The translations under genes were made by a program, and so were the position numbers. This document shows, piece after piece, positions 1 through 6,779 of a DNA stretch of 16,043 nt; positions within the stretch are counted from its first letter, which is position 1, and each line of letters starts with the position of its first letter. The stretch comes from Campylobacterales bacterium (GTDB lineage: Bacteria > Campylobacterota > Campylobacteria > Campylobacterales > QNZT01), in assembly GCA_027055005.1 (NCBI GenBank), contig JALUNR010000015.1, positions 1-16,043 on the forward strand. Direction: 5' to 3'. The notes under the pieces were generated by a model. That model worked only from the letters and a program-made list of their open reading frames with translations. It did no database searches and had not been told where the DNA came from.

Positions 1-2
1 AA

Positions 3-668
3 GTTGTTTTTGCTGATGAGGTATATGCAACTTTTGATGTGATGGCTTTAAAAAACTCAAATCTAGCTTTTAGTACCACTGGAGAAGTGGATAAAGTTTT
101 AGTTGATGTAGGAAGCAAAGTAAAAAAAGGGAATATTTTAGCTTATCTGAAAAATGATGACTTAAAGGCTCTTTTAGATTCATCAAAGGCTGGATTTGAG
201 TTTGCTAAAAAAGAGTATGATAGACAGTTGAAAGTAAAAAAACTTATCGATAAATCAAGGTTAGATAAGTACAAGTTTAACTTAGATAGTGCAGAAGCTA
301 AGTATCTATATCAAAAAGCTCTATATGAAAAAACTTTTTTAAAAGCTCCTTTTGATGGAGTTATAACTGCAAAACTTATAGAAAGTGGTGATGTTGTAAG
401 TGGTGCGATGATAAAAACAGCTTTAAAAATCCAAAACTATGATAAGCAAAAGTTAGTTTTAAACTTTGACCAAAAGTATATAGATAAAGTAAAAGTTGGA
501 GATGTTTTCAGATACAAAATCGATGGACAGAACTCTTTTAAAGAGGCAAAAATAACAAAAATATATCCAACTGTTGATGTAAAAAGTCGAATGGCAAAAG
601 CAGAAGTTTTAGTTGAAGGTGAAGTAACAGGACTCTTTGGAGAAGGTTATATAAAATGTACAAAATAG
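3..668 (+). CDS. RND efflux periplasmic adaptor (membrane fusion protein), 5'-truncated by window edge
   Basis: The reading frame is open from the first bases, so the real start and signal peptide lie upstream; 221 residues are visible. The ATG at 39 is internal, because the in-frame residues before it (VVFADEVYATFDV) read as adaptor sequence. The first lipoyl half follows (GEVDKVLVDVGSKVKKGNIL), then a helical hairpin rich in Lys/Glu, the second lipoyl half (FLKAPFDGVITAKLIESGD) and a beta-barrel region ending in TGLFGEGYIK. Adaptors of this family link an inner-membrane RND pump to an outer-membrane channel in the periplasm. The protein stops soon after the barrel, so the membrane-proximal domain of AcrA-type adaptors seems short or absent. 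It overlaps the pump gene by 13 nt, which supports co-translation. The family call is firm; the exported substrate is unknown. Confidence 0.85.
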   Translation, partial: VVFADEVYATFDVMALKNSNLAFSTTGEVDKVLVDVGSKVKKGNILAYLKNDDLKALLDSSKAGFEFAKKEYDRQLKVKKLIDKSRLDKYKFNLDSAEAKYLYQKALYEKTFLKAPFDGVITAKLIESGDVVSGAMIKTALKIQNYDKQKLVLNFDQKYIDKVKVGDVFRYKIDGQNSFKEAKITKIYPTVDVKSRMAKAEVLVEGEVTGLFGEGYIKCTK

Positions 669-3600
669 CTATAAATCGTCCAATAGCTACTTTGATGTAT
701 GCTTTTACTTTGATTATCTTTGGATATCTTAGTTTTAAAAGTATGCCATCAGCTTTGTATCCAAATGTGGATTTTCCAATCGTTACGATAAAAACTATCT
801 ATCCTGGAGCAGATGCAAGTAGTGTAGAATCTCAAATCACAGATAAGATAGAAGAGGCTATATCAAGTATTGGTGGAGTTGATAGTGTCGTTTCAACAAG
901 CAGTGATAGTGCAAGTGTTGTGATGGTAAAGTTTTTTTTGGATAGAGATATAAATGAAGCTACAAATGATGTAAGAGATAAAGTTAGTGCAGTTACTCTT
1001 CCTAAAAATGCTAAAACTCCTTTGGTTAGTAAACTAGATATCGGTGCGGCACCAGTTATAAAAGTTTTTTTAACTGCTAAAAAAGATAGTTTGAAAAATC
1101 TTATGCTATTTAGCGATGAAAAAGTAAAACCAGCTTTGCAAAAGATAAATGGAGTAGGGCGAGTAAATATCGTAGGTTTTAGAGATAGAGAGTTGAAAAT
1201 CTTTCCAAATCCGACTCTTTTAAATAAGTACGGTATAACTGTTAGAGAGTTAAACTCTATCATAGCTATGGAAAATGTAAAGATAGGTGGTGGAAAGCTT
1301 ATCACAAAAAATTCTGAATATATTTTAAAAACGAAAGCCGATGCAAAAAGTGTCAGTGAGCTTGAAAATATCATGATAAAGCCGGGAGTTAGGCTAAAAG
1401 ATGTAGCAAAAGTAGAAGATTCTCTAAGTGATGCAAAAAGTTATGCTTCTTTAAATGGTATAAAAGGAGTAATGCTTGAAGTTCAAAAGATTTCAGGAAC
1501 TAATACTCTAAAAGTAATAAAAAAAGTAAAAGAAGCAATACCTATGTTAAAGAAGATGGCGGGAGATAGATTTGGAGTACAAACTTTGCAAGATACATCT
1601 CCTTTTATCTTAAATTCACTAGAAGATGTGAAGTTTGATTTGATTTTTGGTGCTATTTTGGCAGTTGTTATCATCTTTGGATTTTTGAGAAATTTTACTA
1701 TCACTATCGTTTCGGCACTTTCTATCCCTATATCTATATTTGGAACTATCGCTTTGATGAATTTTATGGGATTTAATCTCAACAAAATGACACTAATCGG
1801 TTTGACTCTGTCTATTGGAATTATCATAGATGATGCGATAGTTGTTTTGGAAAATATTTATAAAAAGATGGAACAGGGATTAGATAAGTTTAGTGCATCT
1901 GTGGAGGGTGTGAAAGAGATGGCATTTGCTATTTTGGCAATCTCGGCTATGCTTTTAGCAGTATTTATACCGGTTGCAAATATGAGTGGCATAGTTGGGA
2001 AGTTTTTTGAAAGTTTTGCTATGACTGTTGGATTTGCGATAGTTATTTCATATACGATAGCTATAACTTTTATGCCAAGTTTAAGTGCAAGAGTTTTACA
2101 AAAAAAGAGAAGTTACTTTTATGATGCAACAGAGCCATTTTTTAAATCTCTCGAAAACTTTTATGCCGAAATTTTAAACAAAGTTTTAAGGTATAAAAAG
2201 ACAACTATACTTTTGGTTTTAGTAGTATTTTTTGGTAGTTTGAGTCTTTTCCCAAAGATAGGTATGGATTTTTTACCTAAAGAGGATAAGAGTGAGTTTG
2301 AGATAAAGATAAAAGCAGATCCTGGGATTAGTTTACAAAAGATGATTGATGAGTCAAAAAGGGTAGAAAATGTAGTCAAAAAAGACAAAAATATACTCTT
2401 TACAACTTTGAGTGTGGGATATAACTCTGTTAAAGATAAAAATAAAGCTTTGATATATGTAAAACTTACTCCAAAAGATAAAAGAGAGCTTTCTCAAGAA
2501 GAGATTATTCAAGATTTTAGACAGAAGCTAAAACCCTTTTCTAAAAAGATGTTTATAACAGTCGCAGCAATACCAAATATCAAAGGGGCAGGAGTTACAG
2601 TACCATATCAAATAGTTTTAAAAGGAGATGATTTTAAAGATTTGGAAGTTGCAAAAAAATCTCTTATCTCTTATCTTTCAAAAAATAAAGGCTTTAAAGA
2701 TATAGATACAAATTTAGATGGACGAAAACCTCAAATAGATATAAAGATTTTGCGAGAAAATGCTTCAAGAGTTGGTATTAGTGCAACCCAGATTGCTCAA
2801 GCTATATCAGTTGCTTTTTCTAGTGATTTGGAGATTTCGTATTTTGAAAAAAATGGAAAACAGTATGATATAACTCTAAGATTTCCTGATAATGATAGAA
2901 AGAGTATAGAGGATTTAAAAAAGATAAAGTTAAGAGCTAAAAATGGAAAACTAGTATATCTTGATGGTTTAGTAGAGTTTAAAGATACTAAATCTCTCTC
3001 ATCTATACATCACTATGATAGACAAAGGCAGGTAAGTATATTTGCTGATCTTTTTGGATTGGATTTAGGTGGAGCTGTAAAATATACAAAAAAAGAGATA
3101 GATAAGCTTTTGCCAAAGGGTGTGAGTTATAAATTTACCGGATTTGCTGAAGAGATGGTAAAAACAAATAAAGCTTTTGCAGCGGCTATTTCGCTTAGTG
3201 TTATTTTGATGTATATAATCTTAGCTATTTTGTATGAATCACTAGTTCAACCATTTATTATCATGATGGCACTTCCTCTGAGTATAGTAGGGGTTATGTT
3301 AGCTCTTTTTGTAAGTAATCTGCACTTTAGTTTGTTTGTCATGATAGGATTTATGCTTTTGATGGGGATGGTTGGTAAAAATGCAGTTTTACTTGTTGAT
3401 TTTGCAAATGAATTTGTGAAAAAAGATGAAAATGTAGATAAAGCACTTTTAGAAGCTGGAGAAAAAAGACTTAGACCGATTTTGATGACAACTATGGCAA
3501 TGGTATTTGCAATGATACCTTTAGCTTTTGGAAGTGGGCTTGGAAGTGAAACAAAAGCTCCTATGGCAATCTCTATAATAGGTGGACTTTTGAGTTCTAT

Positions 3601-3691
3601 GTTTTTAACACTTTTGATAGTTCCTGTGATATATAAAATCTTTTATCCACTTGATAGATGGCTTAGAAGTAAGTATGAGAGGAAAATTTAG
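656..3691 (+). CDS. RND-family efflux pump, inner-membrane permease (AcrB/HAE1-like)
   Basis: This 1011-residue protein has the usual RND length and symmetry. There is one N-terminal membrane helix (about 11-28), a large periplasmic loop, a helix cluster from about 328 to 480, helix 7 near 515, a second periplasmic loop, and helices from about 840 to 998. The proton-relay residues are present: the Asp pair D392/D393 in GIIIDDAIVVLEN (helix 4) and K908 in GMVGKNAVLLVDFA (helix 10), which match the essential Asp-Asp and Lys of AcrB. It should therefore be an active proton-driven exporter forming a trimer with the adaptor encoded just upstream. The start at 656 has GGAGAAGG at 639-646 and lies inside the adaptor gene. 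No outer-membrane channel gene is visible; it may precede the window. The substrate (drugs, solvents or metals) cannot be told; the Asp-Asp pair favours the hydrophobic/amphiphilic class over heavy-metal pumps. Confidence 0.93.
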   Translation: MYKIAINRPIATLMYAFTLIIFGYLSFKSMPSALYPNVDFPIVTIKTIYPGADASSVESQITDKIEEAISSIGGVDSVVSTSSDSASVVMVKFFLDRDINEATNDVRDKVSAVTLPKNAKTPLVSKLDIGAAPVIKVFLTAKKDSLKNLMLFSDEKVKPALQKINGVGRVNIVGFRDRELKIFPNPTLLNKYGITVRELNSIIAMENVKIGGGKLITKNSEYILKTKADAKSVSELENIMIKPGVRLKDVAKVEDSLSDAKSYASLNGIKGVMLEVQKISGTNTLKVIKKVKEAIPMLKKMAGDRFGVQTLQDTSPFILNSLEDVKFDLIFGAILAVVIIFGFLRNFTITIVSALSIPISIFGTIALMNFMGFNLNKMTLIGLTLSIGIIIDDAIVVLENIYKKMEQGLDKFSASVEGVKEMAFAILAISAMLLAVFIPVANMSGIVGKFFESFAMTVGFAIVISYTIAITFMPSLSARVLQKKRSYFYDATEPFFKSLENFYAEILNKVLRYKKTTILLVLVVFFGSLSLFPKIGMDFLPKEDKSEFEIKIKADPGISLQKMIDESKRVENVVKKDKNILFTTLSVGYNSVKDKNKALIYVKLTPKDKRELSQEEIIQDFRQKLKPFSKKMFITVAAIPNIKGAGVTVPYQIVLKGDDFKDLEVAKKSLISYLSKNKGFKDIDTNLDGRKPQIDIKILRENASRVGISATQIAQAISVAFSSDLEISYFEKNGKQYDITLRFPDNDRKSIEDLKKIKLRAKNGKLVYLDGLVEFKDTKSLSSIHHYDRQRQVSIFADLFGLDLGGAVKYTKKEIDKLLPKGVSYKFTGFAEEMVKTNKAFAAAISLSVILMYIILAILYESLVQPFIIMMALPLSIVGVMLALFVSNLHFSLFVMIGFMLLMGMVGKNAVLLVDFANEFVKKDENVDKALLEAGEKRLRPILMTTMAMVFAMIPLAFGSGLGSETKAPMAISIIGGLLSSMFLTLLIVPVIYKIFYPLDRWLRSKYERKI

Positions 3692-3715
3692 GAGGCTAAA
3701 GAGGTTGCTTTAAAA

Positions 3716-3735
3716 GAGATATTGTAAAATATCTC
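3716..3735. repeat. 8-bp perfect inverted repeat upstream of the UbiD gene
   Basis: GAGATATT (3716-3723) and AATATCTC (3728-3735) are perfect inverted arms around GTAA. No T-run follows, so it is not a canonical terminator for the pump gene. It covers the best -10 candidate for the next gene, so it could be an operator. It could also be a weak hairpin or chance in AT-rich DNA. Confidence 0.45.
3725..3730 (+). promoter_or_regulatory. Candidate -10 box for the UbiD-yqfO-like pair
   Basis: TAAAAT preceded by TTG lies in the 70-nt gap between the pump gene and the decarboxylase gene, 31 nt before the ATG. A TTGCTT at 3705-3710 is too close (14-nt spacer) to be a normal -35; sigma-70 promoters in this phylum often lack a clear -35. 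The ribosome site TAAGGGA (3747-3753) follows with good spacing to the ATG at 3762. The call rests on position and one hexamer only. Confidence 0.35.
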
Positions 3736-3761
3736 CATAACTAAAGTAAGGGAATATTTTT

Positions 3762-5582
3762 ATGAAAGAAGCCATCGAACTACTAAAAGAACAAAATCTC
3801 CTAAGAGTTATCGAAAAAGAAGTTGATATAGACTTAGAGATACCTCATATAGCTTATATAGAGGTAAAAAAAGATAACTCTAAAGCTCTTCTTTTTAAAA
3901 ATCCTATCTCAAAAAAGTTAAACAAAAAGTATGACACTCCAGTAGTGGCAAATCTTTTTGGTTCATATAAAGCAACTGAACTTTTTTTAGGTAAACATCC
4001 TGATGAGATAGCAGATGAGATAGAAGGACTTCTAAAACTTAAACCACCTGCTACTTTTATGGATAAACTTGGGATGCTTGGTAAGCTTTTTTATCTAAAA
4101 AATGTATTTCCAAAAAGACTAAGTGGGCGAGGTGAGTGTCAAGAAGTAGTAAAAGATGGTCAAGAAGTAAATCTTTATGACTTACCAATCCTAAAAACTT
4201 GGGATAAAGATGGTGGACCTTTTATCACTATGGGGCAAGTTTATACTCAAAGTTTAAATGGAGAGGTAAAAAATCTTGGTATGTATAGGCTTCAAGTTTA
4301 CAATGAAAAAGAACTTGGACTTCACTGGCAAATCCATAAAGATAGTGCAACTTTTTTCAACGAGTATAAAAAGGCTGGTAAAAAGATGCCAGTTTCCATC
4401 GCGATAGGTGGAGATCCACTCTATACTTGGGCTGCGACTGCTCCACTTCCTCATGGAATTTTTGAAATGCTTATGTATGGATTTATAAAAGGAGAAAATG
4501 CCCAGCTTGTAAAATCTATAACAAATGATCTGTATATCCCAAAAGATGTGGATTTTGTGATAGAGGGATGGGTTGATACTTCAAGAGTTGAAGTGGAAGG
4601 TCCTTTTGGAGACCATACGGGGTATTATACTTTAGAAGAGGAGTATCCGGTACTTGAAGTTAGTGCTATCACGAGTAAAAAAGAGCCGATTTATGTGGCA
4701 ACTGTTGTTGGAAAACCACCTTTGGAAGATAAGTTTATGGGGTGGGCTACTGAGAGAGTATTTTTACCACTTTTAAAGACTACTGCACCAGATTTGATAG
4801 ATTATACTATGCCAGAAAATGGTGTTTTTCACAATCTTATAATATCAAAAATGAAAACTAGTTATCCAGGACATGCAAAACAGTTTATGCATGCTTTTTG
4901 GGGAGTAGGGCAAATGAGTTTTGTAAAACATGCTATATTTGTAAATGAAGATGCACCTGAGCTTGAAGAGTATGATGCACTTAGTGATTATATCTTTGAT
5001 AGAGTTATGGTTGATAATATAATGATAAGTGAGGGAGTGTGTGATGCACTTGATCACTCAAGCCCAACATATGCTTATGGTGGAAAGCTTGGAGTTGACT
5101 GTACAGCAGATAATGTAACTTTTCCTAAGAAAAATATCATAAGTGATGAAGAGCTTTTTGAAAAGATAAAAGAGCTTGATAGCGATATAGTAGAGATAAA
5201 GCAGTATAAAACCTATACAAAAACTCCGATAACTGTACTAAAAACAAAAAAAACTAAGCCTATAAAGAAAAGTTATGAAGCTCTAAAGCCAATCAAAGAG
5301 CATACAAAACTTTTAGTTTTTGTAGATGAAAAGAAAAATGACTTAGATAATCCATATATGCTTATTTGGAGAGTTGTAAACAATATCGATGCAAGAAGAG
5401 ATATATATCTTCAAAAAGAGTTTATAGGGATAAATGCTACAAATAAAAATGAGTTGGATAACTTTGAAAGAAGATGGCCAGATGATACTGACTGTAATAA
5501 AGAGGTTATAGAGAGCCTTAGAAGTAGAGGCTTGATAGATGTTGATGATGAGTTTTTAAGAAAATTTAGAATAGTAGAGTAA
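3762..5582 (+). CDS. UbiD-family decarboxylase, menaquinone-biosynthesis type
   Basis: This 606-residue protein belongs to the prenylated-FMN-dependent UbiD family. Family landmarks include MYRLQV (174-179) with R176 in the cofactor/metal region, LHWQIHKD with H188/H192, and EGPFGDHTGYY (E279-Y289), the most conserved UbiD motif. It is about 100 residues longer than E. coli UbiD. The tail contains YMLIWRVVNNIDARRDI, typical of the long decarboxylases annotated for menaquinone synthesis in bacteria using the futalosine route. The likely reaction is decarboxylation of the prenylated dihydroxynaphthoate precursor in the cytoplasm, with cofactor supplied by a UbiX partner not seen here. Its stop codon shares one base with the next start (TAATG). 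The family is certain; the exact substrate is inferred from length and likely phylum, because no other menaquinone gene is adjacent. Confidence 0.9.
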   Translation: MKEAIELLKEQNLLRVIEKEVDIDLEIPHIAYIEVKKDNSKALLFKNPISKKLNKKYDTPVVANLFGSYKATELFLGKHPDEIADEIEGLLKLKPPATFMDKLGMLGKLFYLKNVFPKRLSGRGECQEVVKDGQEVNLYDLPILKTWDKDGGPFITMGQVYTQSLNGEVKNLGMYRLQVYNEKELGLHWQIHKDSATFFNEYKKAGKKMPVSIAIGGDPLYTWAATAPLPHGIFEMLMYGFIKGENAQLVKSITNDLYIPKDVDFVIEGWVDTSRVEVEGPFGDHTGYYTLEEEYPVLEVSAITSKKEPIYVATVVGKPPLEDKFMGWATERVFLPLLKTTAPDLIDYTMPENGVFHNLIISKMKTSYPGHAKQFMHAFWGVGQMSFVKHAIFVNEDAPELEEYDALSDYIFDRVMVDNIMISEGVCDALDHSSPTYAYGGKLGVDCTADNVTFPKKNIISDEELFEKIKELDSDIVEIKQYKTYTKTPITVLKTKKTKPIKKSYEALKPIKEHTKLLVFVDEKKNDLDNPYMLIWRVVNNIDARRDIYLQKEFIGINATNKNELDNFERRWPDDTDCNKEVIESLRSRGLIDVDDEFLRKFRIVE

Positions 5583-5908
5583 TGATCTATAAAATATACT
5601 TTTATGTTCCAAAAGATAGTGTTGAGAAAGTAAAAAATGCTATGTTTAAAGCAGGAGCTGGAAAGATTGGTAAGTATCAAAAATGTTCTTGGCAAGTTGA
5701 AGGAGTAGGGCAGTTTGAGCCGATGGAAGGAGCAAATCCTGCGATAGGTAGTATAAAAAAGATAGAAAAAGTACCAGAGTATCTAGTAGAGATGGTATGT
5801 GAAAAACAGTATATAAAAGATGTATTAAAAGTTATGAAAAAAGCTCATCCATATGAAGAGGTGGCTTATGGGGTTGTGGAGATATTGACTTATGGGAATT
5901 TAAAATAA
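5582..5908 (+). CDS. Stand-alone YqfO/NIF3-insert (CutA/PII-like) domain protein
   Basis: This 108-residue protein matches the domain inserted in long NIF3/YqfO proteins. It begins with MIYKIYFYVP, has a middle segment with GVGQFEPMEGANPAIG, and ends with the hallmark AHPYEEVAYG (88-97). The flanking NIF3 metal-binding halves are absent, so the dinuclear metal centre of NIF3 is not encoded here. The fold is known to resemble CutA/PII trimers, but no firm biochemical role is known to me. The start overlaps the decarboxylase stop by one base, implying translational coupling and stoichiometric synthesis with UbiD. A role in supporting UbiD or quinone synthesis is only a guess from this pairing. 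Confidence 0.8.
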   Translation: MIYKIYFYVPKDSVEKVKNAMFKAGAGKIGKYQKCSWQVEGVGQFEPMEGANPAIGSIKKIEKVPEYLVEMVCEKQYIKDVLKVMKKAHPYEEVAYGVVEILTYGNLK

Positions 5909-5926
5909 ACATACATATTATATGTT
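5908..5926. repeat. Nested inverted repeats over the antitoxin promoter (candidate operator)
   Basis: Two overlapping palindromes are visible. AACATA (5908-5913) pairs with TATGTT (5921-5926) around 7 nt, and ACATAT (5913-5918) pairs with ATATGT (5920-5925) around one T. Both reach into the TG of the extended -10 box at 5923-5931. This is where an autoregulatory toxin-antitoxin complex would be expected to bind. The A/T-only composition makes chance palindromes more likely than usual. Confidence 0.5.
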
Positions 5927-5931
5927 ATAAT
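5923..5931 (+). promoter_or_regulatory. Extended -10 promoter of the toxin-antitoxin/pyrD run
   Basis: TGTTATAAT is a perfect extended -10 (TGn plus TATAAT). No good -35 hexamer lies 17 nt upstream. Transcription would start near 5938, giving a leader of about 25 nt before the ATG at 5963. It is the best promoter match seen ahead of the twelve genes that follow. Confidence 0.55.
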
Positions 5932-5950
5932 GTTATTTAATGATAAAATT

Positions 5951-5956
5951 AGGGGA
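5951..5956 (+). promoter_or_regulatory. Ribosome binding site fixing the antitoxin start
   Basis: AGGGGA sits 6 nt before the ATG at 5963. An in-frame ATG at 5930 overlaps the TATAAT box and would be upstream of the predicted transcript start, so it is not used from this promoter. Confidence 0.7.
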
Positions 5957-5962
5957 TTTTTT

Positions 5963-6262
5963 ATGCAAACTATACAGATAGAAGACTCTTTTATAACAAC
6001 ATTGTTTGAAACAAAGTTTTACAATGATAAAGTAAAATTTGTAGAAGCTATAAAAGAGTTGTTTAAAAACAAGTCAAAGCTTGAAACACATGAATATAAC
6101 TTACTAAAAGCTTATGATAGAGGTGAATTGTCTTTAGGGCAGGTTGCAGAGATTTTAAGTATATCTAAAAGTGAAGTGATGGATTTTTTAAAAAAATATG
6201 ATATCCCTTATGTTAGAGTGGATAGTGAGTATTTAGATCAAGAGTTTGGAGCATTTAAGTAG
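5963..6262 (+). CDS. UPF0175-family antitoxin-like protein
   Basis: This is a 99-residue protein. The C-terminal half carries the UPF0175 pattern: LLKAYDRGELSLGQVAEILS (G54-S66 region), then SKSEVMDFLKKYDIPY, ending in an acidic stretch (DSEYLDQE). The GELSLGQVAEIL segment is a helix-turn-helix-like element, consistent with DNA binding. The N-terminal half (MQTIQIEDSFITTLFETKFY onward) is not recognised and may hold the toxin contact. Genes of this family commonly precede DUF3368 PIN-domain genes, as here, with a 4-nt gap. It probably neutralises the downstream PIN protein and represses its own promoter through the palindromes just upstream. The start at 5963 is chosen by the AGGGGA site. Confidence 0.75.
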   Translation: MQTIQIEDSFITTLFETKFYNDKVKFVEAIKELFKNKSKLETHEYNLLKAYDRGELSLGQVAEILSISKSEVMDFLKKYDIPYVRVDSEYLDQEFGAFK

Positions 6263-6266
6263 TTTT

Positions 6267-6779
6267 ATGAAAAAAATTGTGATTAGTGATACTACTGCTC
6301 TTATTGTTTTTGCTAAATCAGACACACTTTTTTTGTTATCAAATCTTTTTAAAAAAGTTTATATTCCAAAAGCTGTTTATGATGAATTGATGATTAAGGA
6401 TGATGTTGTTAAATATAGGATTAAAACTTTTGATAAAATAGAACAAAGAGCTGTAAGTAACACAGATATTATAGAAAAAATTAAAATATTAAAGATTGAT
6501 AAAGGTGAGATTGAGGCTATTAGTTTGGCACTTGAATTGGATTTAATGCTTGTTATAGATGAAAAAAAAGGAAGAAAAATCGCTCTAAGTCAAGGGCTTA
6601 AAATAGTAGGTATTTTGGGTGTATTGATAGAGAATTATAGGAAAAAATTTATAACTATCGATGAGTTGAAACTTTATTTTTTACTATTTAAAGAGCAAGG
6701 ACTTAGAATAAGTGAAGAGTTAGAAAGAGTGTTTTTTGAAAAATTAGAAGAAAATTATAATAGAAAGAAGAGTTCATGA
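6267..6779 (+). CDS. DUF3368-family PIN-domain toxin (putative RNase)
   Basis: This 170-residue protein has the PIN/DUF3368 acidic pattern: D8 in VISDTTALI, then KGEIEAISLALE with E81/E83, then LVIDEKKGRKIA with D98, followed by GLKIVGILGVLI. These residues normally bind Mg2+/Mn2+ for single-strand RNA cleavage, so the protein looks catalytically intact. The ATG at 6267, 4 nt after the antitoxin stop, is preferred. An in-frame TTG at 6246 would add 7 residues but has AAGAG only one base upstream. The 3' end overlaps the pyrD start (ATGA, 6776-6779). By my hand count its isoleucine codons are about 12 ATT, 8 ATA and 2 ATC, against about 4, 21 and 3 in pyrD, which hints at separate ancestry. 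RNA target unknown. Confidence 0.78.
   Translation: MKKIVISDTTALIVFAKSDTLFLLSNLFKKVYIPKAVYDELMIKDDVVKYRIKTFDKIEQRAVSNTDIIEKIKILKIDKGEIEAISLALELDLMLVIDEKKGRKIALSQGLKIVGILGVLIENYRKKFITIDELKLYFLLFKEQGLRISEELERVFFEKLEENYNRKKSS

Noticed and set aside
39..668. ATG at 39 as the start of the adaptor gene
   Set aside because: The frame is open further upstream with adaptor-like residues, and a start here would leave no signal peptide.
832..1374. Minus-strand open frame inside the RND pump gene
   Set aside because: It lies wholly within a firmly identified pump gene and shows no recognisable motif, so it is a shadow of the coding strand. Other minus-strand frames within the pump, UbiD, M16, dapA, reductase and Deg genes were rejected for the same reason.
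5930..5962. Upstream ATG extending the antitoxin by 11 residues
   Set aside because: The codon overlaps the TATAAT box and precedes the predicted transcript start; the ATG at 5963 has an excellent AGGGGA site.
5909..5962. The 54-nt gap as an attachment site or mobile-element end
   Set aside because: No direct repeat of the gap could be found flanking the toxin-antitoxin pair near 6776, and there is no integrase or transposase.
6246..6266. TTG start extending the PIN toxin by 7 residues
   Set aside because: Its only purine-rich site is one base away, and the ATG at 6267 gives the normal short N-terminus before the VISDTT strand.
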